NCBI RefSeq assembly: GCF_000316605.1 | Contig: NC_019683.1 | Location: forward strand, 4,138,036 to 4,202,035 | Length of the DNA stretch: 64,000 bases | Source: [Leptolyngbya] sp. PCC 7376 | Lineage (GTDB): Bacteria > Cyanobacteriota > Cyanobacteriia > Cyanobacteriales > MRBY01 | Direction: 5' to 3' | Part shown: piece after piece, positions 29,601 through 35,500 of the stretch | Position numbering within the stretch: position 1 is the first letter of the stretch | Layout of the letters: every line of letters begins with the position of its first letter | Translations under genes and position numbers: made by a program | Notes under the pieces: model-generated | Seen by the model: only the letters and a program-made list of their open reading frames with translations | Told to the model about the DNA's origin: nothing | The model's database searches: none

Positions 29601-30898
29601 TCAACTACATCACCCCCGATCAAACCCTCCCCTACACCATCCGTTTCGAAAACCAAGCCAGCGCCACCGCGCCCGCCGTCTTCGTCACCATCACCCAAAC
29701 CCTTGATGCTGACCTTGACCTTTCCACCTTTGAACTCGGCGACTTCGGCTTCGGCGACATCTACATCGACGTTCCCGAAGGCTTCCAAAACTACAGTCAA
29801 CGCCTAGATCTCCGGGATACCCTCGGCGACTACGTAGACTTTGAAGCCAGCCTTAACAAAGAAACGGGTGAAGTCCTCTGGACACTCACCACCATCGACG
29901 ACGAAACCGGAAACATCCCCGACGCTGTTGATGCTGGCTTCCTTCCACCCAACAACGAAACCCGCGACGGCGAGGGCTTCGTCAGCTACCGCATCAACGC
30001 CAAACCTGACCTGCCCACTGGCACCCGCCTAGACGCCGAAGCCAGCATCGTCTTCGACACCAACGAAGCGATCGAAACACCCCCCATCTTCAACACCCTA
30101 GATGTGGGCACCCCCAGCAGCCAAGTCACCGCCTTCTCCGGCACCGTCTTCCCCATCTTTGACGTTTCCTGGAGCGGCACCGACGACGGCAGTGGCATCG
30201 CCCACTACGACATTTATGTTTCTGTCGATGACGGCGATTACGAACTGTGGTTAGACGATACCACCGACACCACAGCCACCTACACAGGGGAAGCCGGACG
30301 CACCTATCGCTTCTATAGTGTGGCTAAAGACAACGTTGGCTACACCGAAGACGCGCCGATAACAGCAGATGCAACCACTACGCCAATTGACATCCCTGAA
30401 GTTGATCCTCTAACTGGGATGACGACAGAGGTTTATCGTTTTTATCGTAAAGATGCTGGGTCTCATTTATATACATCAGATCCTAATGAGATTGCTGTCT
30501 TCCGAGCTAATCCAGGAATTTTCACGGAAGAAGCAGGACCAGCTACTAATGGTGCAATATTTTTAGCGGGCAATGCTCCCAGTGATAGATTAAAAGCTGT
30601 TCGTCGTTTTTATAACAAGCAAACAAATGGGCATTTCTTTACCTCTGATACCAATGAAATTGCGGCGGTCCAAGCTAATCAAGTAGCCGCAGGTTTCTTC
30701 CGAGATGAAGGTATAGCTTTTTACGCTTTAGAGGACTCTATTCCAGACTTAGCAACGGATGTTTATAGATTCTCTAACATCGATACAGGCGCTCATTTCT
30801 TCACCAACTCCATTATCGAAAGAGATATTGTTATCGCGAATCAAGTGGCGGAAGGATTCTTCCGATTTGAAGGCGTCGGTTGGGAGGCGATCGCTTAG
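20615..30898 (+). CDS. Giant RHS/YD-repeat surface protein (3427 aa) with PPC arm
   Basis: Paralogue of the protein at 4722 with a different arm. About fourteen ~115-aa pre-peptidase C-terminal (PPC)-like units fill residues 1-1708, each opening with AGExxDKAxDLGVL and containing DYYRFEL and LxAGxYYLRV. Then come an IPT/TIG-like domain (1709-1800), a linker, RHS/YD repeats (1990-2690) and an RHS core with FMRARFYSFDDGRF and DPLG (~2690-2768). A Gly/Ala-rich hydrophobic stretch (2772-2848) and Pro-Asn nonapeptide repeats (2869-2973) fill the variable slot. The tail is shared: DPNDILGPAGFG domain, FN3-like domain and DUF5648-type repeats. No signal peptide is seen at ATG 20615 and no strong Shine-Dalgarno precedes it, so the start may be a relic of a longer gene. 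Codons of the RHS barrel and of the DPND domain are visibly more GC-rich than those of the PPC arm. Confidence 0.88.
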   Translation: MQDIAGNTLNTALDIHILSSIPQVFEDEVGGEDPRDYYRFELSENSAVTLLVSDLSQDVTLFLRNSDGSREISRSANAGTVNEQIELNLKPDSYFFYVSRTGSGEATPYRLTAQATSLGPTPIDNAGEILDKAKDLGVLNSDEISINDYIGNFAGLVRDAIDYYRFELIENSEVTLTLGGLSENVSFSLLNADISEELTRAFNPDIEDKNITRNLKAGIYYLRVNHSGVGTPYQLEASAISLGPTPVDTAGENLAKARSLGVLSETSITVDEYVGNFNSLTPDSNDHYTFKLAENSTVTLKVSGLTENASLFLYNGDRTQELNRSVNAESADELIIRNLAAGRYTIVVDRNNNVGTPYQLEASAVSLGPMPLDTAGETLSRARNLGALSENVTTVNEFVGDFNSLNSDPDDYFTFELTENSTVDLKLSGLGETASLLLYNVDQSQLLTNSSNPGTDDELIVRNLAPGTYTLRVNKGTSAGTTYKLEASAISLGPTPTDGAGESLDKARDIGVLSEDVISIEDFLGGFNGITFDVFDDYRFELTENSAVSLRAKGLDGRSFFSLRNADGSRTIEQSNPPVGTDGIIERNLKAGTYYLRLFNNTSNNPNGITYTLEASATSLGPIPTDEAGEQLDQAKNLRVLDSNSVVVNDFIGDFNGLSRDSMDYYRFELTESSQVNVKLSGLSESADILVVNRNSTKTLADSRSDQSGTDDKVLTLDLLPEVYHIYISRNASTGGTTYQLETSASPVEITEPGPFDGATDIGQLGDSIVTFSDAIDRNNFVDYYRFELAENSEVDITLSGLEASAVFSLYNQDGGQAIASSEESVDRNINRNLRSGTYYIEIRSGFFGGATSYQLEAIATSLGPIPIDAAGNTFDKAKDLGTLTETSIISEDFIGYFNGISQDFNDNYQFNLAENSTVNFTLSELSENASLELYNVDGSQLLRQSNNAGNADEVISRNLRAGNYFLKVSSNTTGTTYRLELSAISLGPLPVDGAGETFEKATDLGVLSSVGLTIEDYIGNFETLSLDADDYYRFELIENSAVNLTLSGLSSAASLYLHNADGSTVLRQSNNPGSDDEEINRNLKAGSYYVRVTGNETAYRLEASVISLGATPQDLAGEEIATARDLGVLSEAEASISDYIGNFNTLFNDSLDYYRFEISENSDVTLTLEGLSENASLDLYNADGSRVLAESRNAGSADEVITRNLTAGAYYLRVSGVGTPYELKASATSLGPIPTDSADNTFDKAKDLGIVGAEAVTLNDFIGDFSGLSLDDQDYYKFELAENSALNLKLNGLNENATLYLFNGDNSQQLAISNSGDNGDRVIERNLRAGIYSIRVVSGSIGTPYQLEVSAASLGPIPVDGAGETFDKPRELGVLGEEAIIIDDYAGSFNGLSFDTGDYYRFQLSENSSIEIDLTNLVEQAGVRLYNSDGSRVIESAIATADSNGKITQNLRAGSYFLNVARNSETGTPYQIEVKASSLGVYQDNAGNTLAAAKDIGVLEDSRTFEDFIGNFFDLIQDGIDLYKFEFKETSTLSLALNKFTAETNTSIQLLDEQGNFIESTNGNTLNAALGAGIYYFQILPGFFEGTRYAITATGAPILDLAGNTLGQARDIGNLDGSRTFTDYIGDLDRNDFYQFELESDSNVNLGISPELLGESVSIRLLDRQGNLVDSSNDTIATDLEAGSYYAQVIGGDTYYDVSFSAIPEAAGPFQIEAVTPVEGSNVGQTTITVQGSQFTSAAQVSIIDATGTEFVADTVNIQSESSLTATFNLVGLAEGAYDVKVVDEAGIATANDLFNVITGTPGKLDVFISAPSALRPWSTGEVVVTYRNSGDSDITAPLLTLNAEGANFEEDGEYSDGTVQFLAINKEGDAGVLPPGATGTYTVKFQPNPGVNNIDFTVNSLATGETVDWNAIEESSRPENIPVETWDVIFQNFTDEVGDLAGQYEKVLAENASRLSELGEYTGDVSRLLSFELQQGNSQAIFERFTEGSFGRGWNNPWDVTATANGEGDVVVANGGSLRFFERQANGSYRGDDGDAATLTQEGETLQLREEDGTVIAFLDNGKLAAITDTNGNEVVAGYSGDNLTTLTYSNGDVVRFAYNAAGKVREVTDPFGQKTTYTYDAANERLLSVTDESGTVSYTYETEGAKANAIKSITFPDGTQTLYEYDDQGRVTKESRNGGEETVTYTYDSAGKVTVTDAEGNAAQLFQNADGQVSRTVDALGRITEFRYDDAGNLTRIVAPNGDVSTFNYDSRGNLLSSTDPLGQQVSFTYDSEFNQIQTVRDQRGNRINYSYDDAGNLDGIVYAVGTSETYQYNADGEVTTSINRRGQAINYSYDERGLLTKKAFADGTEATFEYDERGNLTKAVDSDSSVTYAYDSANRLTKVTYGTGRFLEFDYDAGGRRSRMVDQDGFTTNYLYDEVGRLKQLTDEDDANVITYSYDEIGRLAREDNGNGTYTTYGYDAAGQLLSIVNYQPDGDINSRYDYTYDELGQRTSMTTLEGKTNYGYDATGQLTSVELPNGREIVYEYDAAGNRISVTDDGVRTNYATNNLNQYTTVGDAVYTYDTDGNLISKVDGDDTWTYSYDIENRLVGVTTPDGTWAHEYDALGNRIASIEGGDRTEYLLDPTSLVDVVGEYSSTNFISYTYGIGLVNQVGIDDIAKYYDSDAIGSIVGLSDSTGGYVNKYSYLPFGRTLSTTEAIANSFEYVGQFGVMHESNSISFMRARFYSFDDGRFINLDPVGINGGVNLYAYTSNNPILFTDPLGLRACISSDQRLVMQSTGAGLTAVAGAAIGAGIGGLVGAGIGFAINPALSPIGGGLGIGIGGIIGGGVGSGVGSAVFEKIGQAVDTYNQGCDDHDPTPPENSNPTTPSDLSDPGTPFGPNNPNTPFGPNNPNTPFGPNNPNTPFGPNNPNTPFGPNNPNTPPGSDNFNPNNPNSPFNPNNPNSPFNPNNPNSPFNPNNPNSPFNPSGESSTSVRRSSDPNDILGPAGFGPLNYITPDQTLPYTIRFENQASATAPAVFVTITQTLDADLDLSTFELGDFGFGDIYIDVPEGFQNYSQRLDLRDTLGDYVDFEASLNKETGEVLWTLTTIDDETGNIPDAVDAGFLPPNNETRDGEGFVSYRINAKPDLPTGTRLDAEASIVFDTNEAIETPPIFNTLDVGTPSSQVTAFSGTVFPIFDVSWSGTDDGSGIAHYDIYVSVDDGDYELWLDDTTDTTATYTGEAGRTYRFYSVAKDNVGYTEDAPITADATTTPIDIPEVDPLTGMTTEVYRFYRKDAGSHLYTSDPNEIAVFRANPGIFTEEAGPATNGAIFLAGNAPSDRLKAVRRFYNKQTNGHFFTSDTNEIAAVQANQVAAGFFRDEGIAFYALEDSIPDLATDVYRFSNIDTGAHFFTNSIIERDIVIANQVAEGFFRFEGVGWEAIA
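29257..29391 (+). repeat. 27-bp minisatellite, 5 copies (TPFGPNNPN)
   Basis: Five perfect 27-base units encode FGPNNPNTP nonapeptides in the slot between the RHS core and the DPND domain of giant gene 2. Being a multiple of three and perfect, the array can change copy number without breaking the frame. A low-complexity Pro/Asn spacer or stalk is likely. Confidence 0.9.
29411..29518 (+). repeat. 27-bp minisatellite, 4 copies (NPNNPNSPF)
   Basis: Four perfect 27-base units follow the first array. They encode a related nonapeptide with FNP in place of FGP, but the DNA differs clearly from the first array, so the two expanded independently from a shared peptide pattern. Confidence 0.9.
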
Positions 30899-30925
30899 AT
30901 GATGATGCTGTAATTGAATCGATAA
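30386..30925 (+). repeat. Long direct repeat, copy 2 (3' end of giant gene 2)
   Basis: Counterpart of 16674-17213, equal in length to the stop codon. After the shared end the two loci diverge at once: the first runs into a DUF433 relic, this one into an MNT gene. Both tails therefore abut toxin-antitoxin-type genes. Confidence 0.85.
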
Positions 30926-30964
30926 ACTCCTAATGGAGACTGATGTTCCATATCGAGAGGATAA

Positions 30965-31106
30965 GTGGTGGCGATCACCTCTGACCAAATACTTCAAACC
31001 TTAGCTCTACATCGCCCTGAACTAGAAAAAATAGGCGTTAAATCACTACGGTTATTTGGTTCTGCTGCTAGAGATGAAGCTAAGGATGATAGTGATATCG
31101 ATTTTT
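30965..31106 (+). pseudogene. MNT nucleotidyltransferase, 5' part, split by IS
   Basis: From GTG 30965 (AGAGGA lies just upstream) the frame reads VVAITSDQILQTLALHRPEL and LRLFGSAARDEAKDDSDIDF, the GSxAR..SDID signature of minimal nucleotidyltransferases, which act as antitoxins to HEPN RNases. It stops at an IS1-family insertion. Removing the IS and one copy of the 8-base duplication CGATTTTT restores ..DIDFLVEF.. in frame with the fragment at 32402-32567. No HEPN partner follows. Confidence 0.85.
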
Positions 31107-31244
31107 GGCATTGCAGAATAGAGGTATGAATGGATGATGCTGACCCAATGAAATGTCCGGAATGTCAATTTAATCATATCCGTAAGAACGAAAAAAAAGG
31201 CAAACACAATCACATCTGTGTAGATTTGAGCTCTTGCAAAAGGG

Positions 31245-31730
31245 GTGAGAGTAGGTAAAAAAGAGGAAAGTATCAGAGCCATAGCGATAGAAATGCCAAC
31301 TTACGAACAGCTCCAACATTTATCTCCAGAACAATTCAGGAGAGCCTGTGGAGTTAAGCTTCAGACCTTCAATCGTCTGGTAGAAGTCCTAGCAGAAGCT
31401 AAAGCAAAGCAAAAACCCGGTCGTCCCAGTGTTTTATCCCTGGAAAATCAGTTACTCCTCACCTTGGAATATCCGAGGGAATATCGCACTTATTTTCCTA
31501 TCGCTCAATCATGGGGCATTCATGAATCAACAGTTTGTCGCATGGTGCAAAAAACAGAGAACACACTCATCAAAGAAACCGATTGCCACTTACCCGGCAT
31601 GAAACAGCTCCATGGTTCAGAAGAGTTATCTCTAACAGTAGTGGTGATGGATGCCACAGAACAGGCGATTGAAAAGCCCAAAAAAACAACGTCTTTACTA
31701 CTCAGGGAAAAAGAAACATCATTCCCTTAA
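31245..31730 (+). CDS. IS5-family transposase, upstream frame
   Basis: N-terminal half with a helix-turn-helix around WGIHESTVCRMVQKTE (HTH_Tnp_4-like) and the start of the DDE fold at VVVMDATEQAIEKPKK. The likely start is the ATG of MPTYEQLQHLSPEQF rather than the first codon of the frame. At an A7 run (31680-31686) family-like sequence moves to the +1 frame, leaving a short unrelated tail here. Confidence 0.75.
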   Translation: MRVGKKEESIRAIAIEMPTYEQLQHLSPEQFRRACGVKLQTFNRLVEVLAEAKAKQKPGRPSVLSLENQLLLTLEYPREYRTYFPIAQSWGIHESTVCRMVQKTENTLIKETDCHLPGMKQLHGSEELSLTVVVMDATEQAIEKPKKTTSLLLREKETSFP

Positions 31731-32115
31731 AGCTCAAATAGTTATTGCTTGGCAGTGGGCACAGATTATCTGTTGTGACTGTGAGAAAGGTAGCACCCAT
31801 GACTTCAAACTACTCAAAAAGAGTAGAGTGCATTTTCAGCAGGGACAACTCTGCCTTGCCGACGCCGGATATCAAGGTCTACACAAGCGGCATCAGCGGA
31901 GTCACACTCCTCACAAGAAGCCTAAAGGAGGAGAGTTGACTGCGGAACAGAAACAGGAGAATCAGCTCTTAGCAGCTCAAAGAATCATCATTGAGATGGT
32001 ATTCAGAATGCTCAAAAGATTCCGCCTCTTATCCAGTCGATATCGTAACCGCCGTCGGAGATGGGGATTAAGACTCAATCTCATTGCTGGTCTTTACAAT
32101 TTTGAATTGCTATAA
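31651..32115 (+). CDS. IS5-family transposase, downstream frame (DDE_Tnp_4-like)
   Basis: Continues after the A7 run as QRLYYSGKKKHHSLKAQIVI, then CLADAGYQGL with the second Asp and EMVFRMLKRFR with the Glu. It has no sensible start of its own, so production needs a frameshift at 31680-31686; a single-base loss in that run would also restore one frame. Whether this is programmed or a lesion cannot be told from one copy. Confidence 0.75.
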   Translation: MPQNRRLKSPKKQRLYYSGKKKHHSLKAQIVIAWQWAQIICCDCEKGSTHDFKLLKKSRVHFQQGQLCLADAGYQGLHKRHQRSHTPHKKPKGGELTAEQKQENQLLAAQRIIIEMVFRMLKRFRLLSSRYRNRRRRWGLRLNLIAGLYNFELL

Positions 32116-32401
32116 CCTTTTGCAAGAGGTCATTTCTTCTACGTCACAGATGGCTGGAAAGTGTATCCCATGTTTATACCGGATAGTGACTAGGTTGTCA
32201 GTAAGACCTACATGGCTCATGTGGAAGGGGAGAATATTCGATTGCGGCACTATCTCGCTCGACTTCATCGAAAGACTTGATGTTATTCAAAGTCTCTGGA
32301 AATGTTAGAGCATTCGATTCGATTGCTGATTCATGACCTCAAATTCGAGGATGTTCCTGTCTCCCAATGCTCATAGATTCATTCCTCTATTCTGCAATGC
32401 C

Positions 32402-32567
32402 CGATTTTTTAGTTGAATTTATCAATGAACCTTCCTTATTTGAAATATTTAAGCTGCGTTATTTCCTCAAAGGCTTATTTCAACGCAATATCGATTTAGG
32501 TTTAGAAGAGGCACTAAGAGAGCATTTACGAGAACCAGCTTTAAAAGATACGATTCATGCATTCTAG
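32402..32567 (+). pseudogene. MNT nucleotidyltransferase, 3' part
   Basis: Reads FLVEFINEPSLFEIFKL, then GLFQRNIDLGLEEALREHL and ends KDTIHAF before TAG at 32565. It joins in frame with 30965-31106 once the IS is removed, giving a protein of about 100 residues, the usual size for MNT antitoxins. Confidence 0.85.
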
Positions 32568-32608
32568 AGACTGCCAACTAACTCCAACTCAAACGGATCT
32601 ACCCATAT

Positions 32609-33187
32609 TTAGATTTTTAACCAATCGAATATATCAGTAATAGATAGCTGCCAATCTTCAAAGCCATCGACCATCATTATCGATTCTTTTGGTCTTCTTT
32701 CTATTGAATAAATTTGAGGTAGACCTGATGGTTGAAATACCGAAATCGACTTTGCTTGAGGATCAATTAACCATCCCAATTCTGTGCCTTGCTCTAAACA
32801 GAAAATGATTTTTTCCATCACTATTATGGCAGATTGATCTGGCGATAAAATCTCAATCGTCCAATCAGGGTGACGTTCAAAACGATCTGCAATTTCCCCA
32901 TCTTCATCTTTAGGTAAATTTTCCCAACGAATGACTGCAATATCTGGCACTAGGGAGCGCTCAGCGAATGTACAACGTAGTTCCGTCAGAGCAAGAGCAA
33001 TTTTTTTGTCCTCTGCAAATAAATCAATTTCCCGTGCCAAACGACTTTGGATACGACTATGTTTCCCTTTAGGCATCGGTTTTTGGGTGATAATTCCATC
33101 AATATATTCACTGGCAGGCTTAGTTTCTGGCATTGCCAAAAAATCATTCAGACTCAGATTTTTCTGTACCGTTGTCGTTACAACCAT
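32609..33187 (-). CDS. Uma2-family nuclease-like protein
   Basis: A 192-aa member of the Uma2 (DUF820) group of PD-(D/E)XK-fold putative endonucleases that is greatly expanded in cyanobacteria. Visible signatures are LSLNDFLAMPETKPASEYIDG, a PDIAVI strand with the metal-binding Asp, and WTIEILSPDQS with the catalytic Glu; the usual Lys following in the family is not clear here. C-terminal FDWLKI is typical. Substrate and role are unknown. It stands alone, facing the MNT relic. Confidence 0.85.
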   Translation of the reverse strand: MVVTTTVQKNLSLNDFLAMPETKPASEYIDGIITQKPMPKGKHSRIQSRLAREIDLFAEDKKIALALTELRCTFAERSLVPDIAVIRWENLPKDEDGEIADRFERHPDWTIEILSPDQSAIIVMEKIIFCLEQGTELGWLIDPQAKSISVFQPSGLPQIYSIERRPKESIMMVDGFEDWQLSITDIFDWLKI

Positions 33188-33296
33188 TGAGATATCACCA
33201 GTGCTGCACGTCTTTCAATTGTACTCATGTACTCAGAAAACCATTCAAAATAGTCGCCTCACTTGAATGATCAGTAGATGCAAAATAAAACCAGAT

Positions 33297-34415
33297 TTAG
33301 TCAATCATGGGTGGTTTCGGTCTCGCCTCATTAAGTCGAATACTCTCATTAACCCGCACCACATCATCCTTCGTATACCAATGGTGATAAATCCTGAAAT
33401 GCACATCTAGACTGTGACCCATCAACTTTGCCGCATCCACAGGCTTCACACCAAACTCCTTTGAACGCCGTGCATAACAATGACGCAGATGATAAGGAGG
33501 AAAACCCACTCCGTAACGCAGAAACTGTGTCGTTACTCGATGTCCAAGCGCATCATAATCGGGTGAACCTGACTTAGATGTGCTCCCACTCTGTTCAGAT
33601 TTTCTCTTATTTTGTGGTGGACATAAATCCGCTTCCAGCTCGAAAAGCTCCACCCATTCTGGATAAAGTGGCGATACATGTCTTGGCCCTGTTTTCCCTT
33701 CACGGAGCCAGATAATGCCATCCTCCTCAAAATCAACAAAGAAGATTTCATGGGGTCTCAAACCGTAAGTTGCCAACATGCAATAAACCCAACGCCAAGA
33801 AGGATTAGGCAAGATACTGATTTTCTTCGCAATCGCCTTGTCCATGGGCAAAATACGAGGATTCAAACTCTTACTGCCATAGTCGCCTTTGTAGCGCTTT
33901 AGATCACAATTTAGACCTGCAAACTCTGCCAACTTAGACAAAGCCATCGTTGCTTTTTGCCGTTGTCTCGTCCCTGCTGGAATAATCAATAGAGTGTCCT
34001 TTAAGACCTTGGCTGATAACTTGCTTTGAGCTGGCAACTTACGAAAGATCTGGTCGTAACTAGTGCGGTAAGTCGTATGAGTTGAGGGCCGATCTGGACG
34101 ACTTTGAAAATAGTCTTTTTTGAAACGCTCACACCATGCAGCGCATGTATAACAAGTAATCCTTGGATAAAGTGACCAGTCGAACTTGCCACTAGAAATC
34201 AACTCACCTAATTTAATTGCTTCTTCCTGTGCTCGTCTTAAGCCAATCTGATTCGCATTAATACCGAGAGAGATGCGTTGTTGAAAAGGAAACTTTTGTT
34301 TTGAGTCAGGTCTGGGAGGAAGAGTTGCACGCAAACATAACCTTTGTCCCTGCTTCTCAACGGCAACGCCGAGCTGAAGAGACTTTAAATGACTATTAAC
34401 CTGTCCGAGATCCAT
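33297..34415 (-). CDS. Tyrosine recombinase / integrase A
   Basis: A 372-aa site-specific recombinase with catalytic residues in GLRPHEIFF (Arg), HLRHCYARRS (His-x-x-Arg), LMGHS (His) and YHHWYTKDD (Tyr). ATG 34415 gives MDLGQVNSHLKSLQ, matching the start of the relative at 42879. It lies head-out from a tRNA 5' half and shares about 80% of residues with integrase B by eye. A short Ser-rich insert (KRKSEQSGSTSKSG) is absent from B. It presumably recombines at the tRNA-associated attachment site. Confidence 0.9.
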   Translation of the reverse strand: MDLGQVNSHLKSLQLGVAVEKQGQRLCLRATLPPRPDSKQKFPFQQRISLGINANQIGLRRAQEEAIKLGELISSGKFDWSLYPRITCYTCAAWCERFKKDYFQSRPDRPSTHTTYRTSYDQIFRKLPAQSKLSAKVLKDTLLIIPAGTRQRQKATMALSKLAEFAGLNCDLKRYKGDYGSKSLNPRILPMDKAIAKKISILPNPSWRWVYCMLATYGLRPHEIFFVDFEEDGIIWLREGKTGPRHVSPLYPEWVELFELEADLCPPQNKRKSEQSGSTSKSGSPDYDALGHRVTTQFLRYGVGFPPYHLRHCYARRSKEFGVKPVDAAKLMGHSLDVHFRIYHHWYTKDDVVRVNESIRLNEARPKPPMID

Positions 34416-34515
34416 ATCTGACCAAGACTAGATCTAGACTAAAACCAACCGAAAATTGAGCGTACCGTACCAACCAAGTACTGATGTATTGTAAACCTTG
34501 CCCTGTATAGATTGC
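34416..34515 (-). promoter_or_regulatory. Upstream region of integrase A, homologous to that of integrase B
   Basis: Read on the minus strand it carries CAGTACTTGGTTGGTACGG, CTCAATTTTCGGTTGG and a degenerate GTCTAGATCTAGTC before the ATG. Integrase B has the same order with a cleaner GTCTAGA-TTTT-GTCTAGA pair. Conservation of order suggests promoter and autoregulatory or arm-type binding sites. Confidence 0.5.
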
Positions 34516-34578
34516 AAGTACAAACTTACTGAATGATATTTACTTCTAAAAAATCTTTTTTAACGAAGGAAGCAGTGC

Positions 34579-34617
34579 TTATGAGTCCCCTGCTCTAACC
34601 AACTGAGCTACCGAGCC
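34579..34617 (-). other. tRNA(CAU) 5' half at a putative attachment site (A)
   Basis: The minus strand reads GGCTCGGTAGCTCAGTTGG and continues through the D-arm and the GGGGA stem to the loop CTCATAA. Anticodon CAU fits tRNA-Met or tRNA-Ile2. The expected pairing stem TCCCC and the T-arm are absent, so only the 5' half exists. Truncation just past the anticodon loop next to an integrase is what a tRNA-targeting integrase leaves behind. Confidence 0.75.
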
Positions 34618-34893
34618 GTGTTTTTTTACTGGTTATATTCGTTTTTCAAACAGAACCAATCGTAACCATTTCAAATAGGAATGTCAAGTTTGTTTCCTTG
34701 ATTAATCCGAAACTGGGAAAATCACCTAGGACTTCTGTCCTCAGTTCCTTAATGAGAATGGAATCGTCATTGAGGCCACTATGGTGTGATTGGCCATACA
34801 AAGATATCACGACGCGCTCTGGAAACAAGGAAAGATTATTCCAGGGTATTTCTCACCAAAATCGAGGTGATTTGCAGTGCCAAAGCAACAAAG
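34579..34893. repeat. Inverted repeat arm A (tRNA half plus phage-like gene end)
   Basis: This segment returns in inverted orientation at 40488-40804: the distance from the gene's stop codon to the tRNA 5' base is 219 bases in both. It carries the tRNA half, its upstream region and the 3' end of the 77-aa gene. The match ends where the IS6-family copy begins at 40487. Confidence 0.8.
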
Positions 34894-35069
34894 AAAGCAA
34901 TCCATGCCGATTGGTTTTTCGCTTTGGTGGTGATCTTCGTTTCCAGTATCGCCAAATGCTTATCGAGTTTAGTCACGGAACCTCGCAAATGTTGGCATTC
35001 TTGCTGAGTCTCCTTTAGATCTTTTTCTAATCCAAGGATCGAATCCCTTAAAAAGTCGCTAGTATCCAT
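34836..35069 (-). CDS. Small coiled-coil membrane protein, holin/XhlA-like
   Basis: 77 aa: a heptad-rich helix (ILGLEKDLKETQQECQHLRG) followed by one transmembrane segment (AWIAFFVALALQITSIL) and a short basic tail. Length and layout resemble phage XhlA/holin-associated proteins, but there is no diagnostic motif. Its ATG overlaps the upstream stop (TAATG), so it is the last gene of a minus-strand operon ending at the tRNA half. Confidence 0.55.
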   Translation of the reverse strand: MDTSDFLRDSILGLEKDLKETQQECQHLRGSVTKLDKHLAILETKITTKAKNQSAWIAFFVALALQITSILVRNTLE

Positions 35070-35500
35070 TACACGCCCTCCACATCTAATAATTTTGCAG
35101 GTTGAATAAATAGAGAGATAGATGCCACCGCCCGGTCAGGCTTGATATTAATGCTGTGGTTCGCTCCCAAGATATTAAAAGGTGGTTCCCAAGGCACATC
35201 CTGACGACGTAAATCGAACCTCGTTTGCTCAATGCCACTGTAGAGAATCGAGATTTCAATGCCGTCATTATCAGTCGCCCCCGGCATCCATACCCAAACC
35301 GACATCAAGCGAAAATCAAAGGGTATCTCAGCAAAACTAATCGCTTTGGTCTCACCCTGCGATATCGCTCCTGTCCTAACGAGAAAACCCTCATGTACCC
35401 TGGGTAGATTTAAGAGTTGCTGTCGTCGTTCATAAGCAGCAAAAGACTTACTCGCAGTGATAAAACTATCTGGATTCAATGCAAAAGAATCAAACATCAC
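35069..35500 (-). CDS. Phage-like hypothetical protein, 143 aa
   Basis: A soluble beta-rich protein (FDFRLMSVWVWMPGATDNDG) with no signal peptide or recognised motif. Start (ATGATG) overlaps the upstream stop TGA, and its stop overlaps the next start, so three genes form a tight operon. The compact overlap and the membrane gene after it fit a phage tail or lysis cluster, by context only. Confidence 0.55.
   Translation of the reverse strand: MMFDSFALNPDSFITASKSFAAYERRQQLLNLPRVHEGFLVRTGAISQGETKAISFAEIPFDFRLMSVWVWMPGATDNDGIEISILYSGIEQTRFDLRRQDVPWEPPFNILGANHSINIKPDRAVASISLFIQPAKLLDVEGV

Larger units (their letters stand above)
31231..32128 (+). mobile_element. IS5-type element nested in the IS1 element
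   Basis: CTCTTGCAAAAGG (31231-31243) and its complement (32116-32128) are perfect 13-bp ends around a two-frame transposase. No matching target duplication is visible, in line with loss of host IS1 sequence next to the insertion. Confidence 0.8.
31107..32401 (+). mobile_element. IS1-family element, internally replaced by an IS5-type element
   Basis: Terminal repeats GGCATTGCAGAATAGAGG (31107-31124) and its complement (32384-32401) are perfect over 18 bases, flanked by an 8-bp direct repeat CGATTTTT (31099-31106, 32402-32409). The left part encodes an InsA start (MDDADPMKCPECQFNHIRKN); the right part encodes decayed InsB sequence (YVTDGWKVYPMFIPD, a stop, then VEGENIRLRHYLARLHRKTL). Several hundred bases of the transposase between them are missing, replaced by the IS5-type element. 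Confidence 0.85.

Noticed and set aside
29103-29807. Leu/Thr-Pro repeat ORFs on both strands over the minisatellites
   Set aside because: They are alternate-frame readings of the perfect repeats inside the RHS gene; the true frame carries the conserved DPND domain.
33678-33902. Plus-strand ORFs within integrase A
   Set aside because: Antisense shadows of a clearly conserved recombinase.
34579-34617. Functional tRNA-Met/Ile2 gene
   Set aside because: The 3' half of the anticodon stem, T-arm and acceptor strand are missing here and at 40766-40804.
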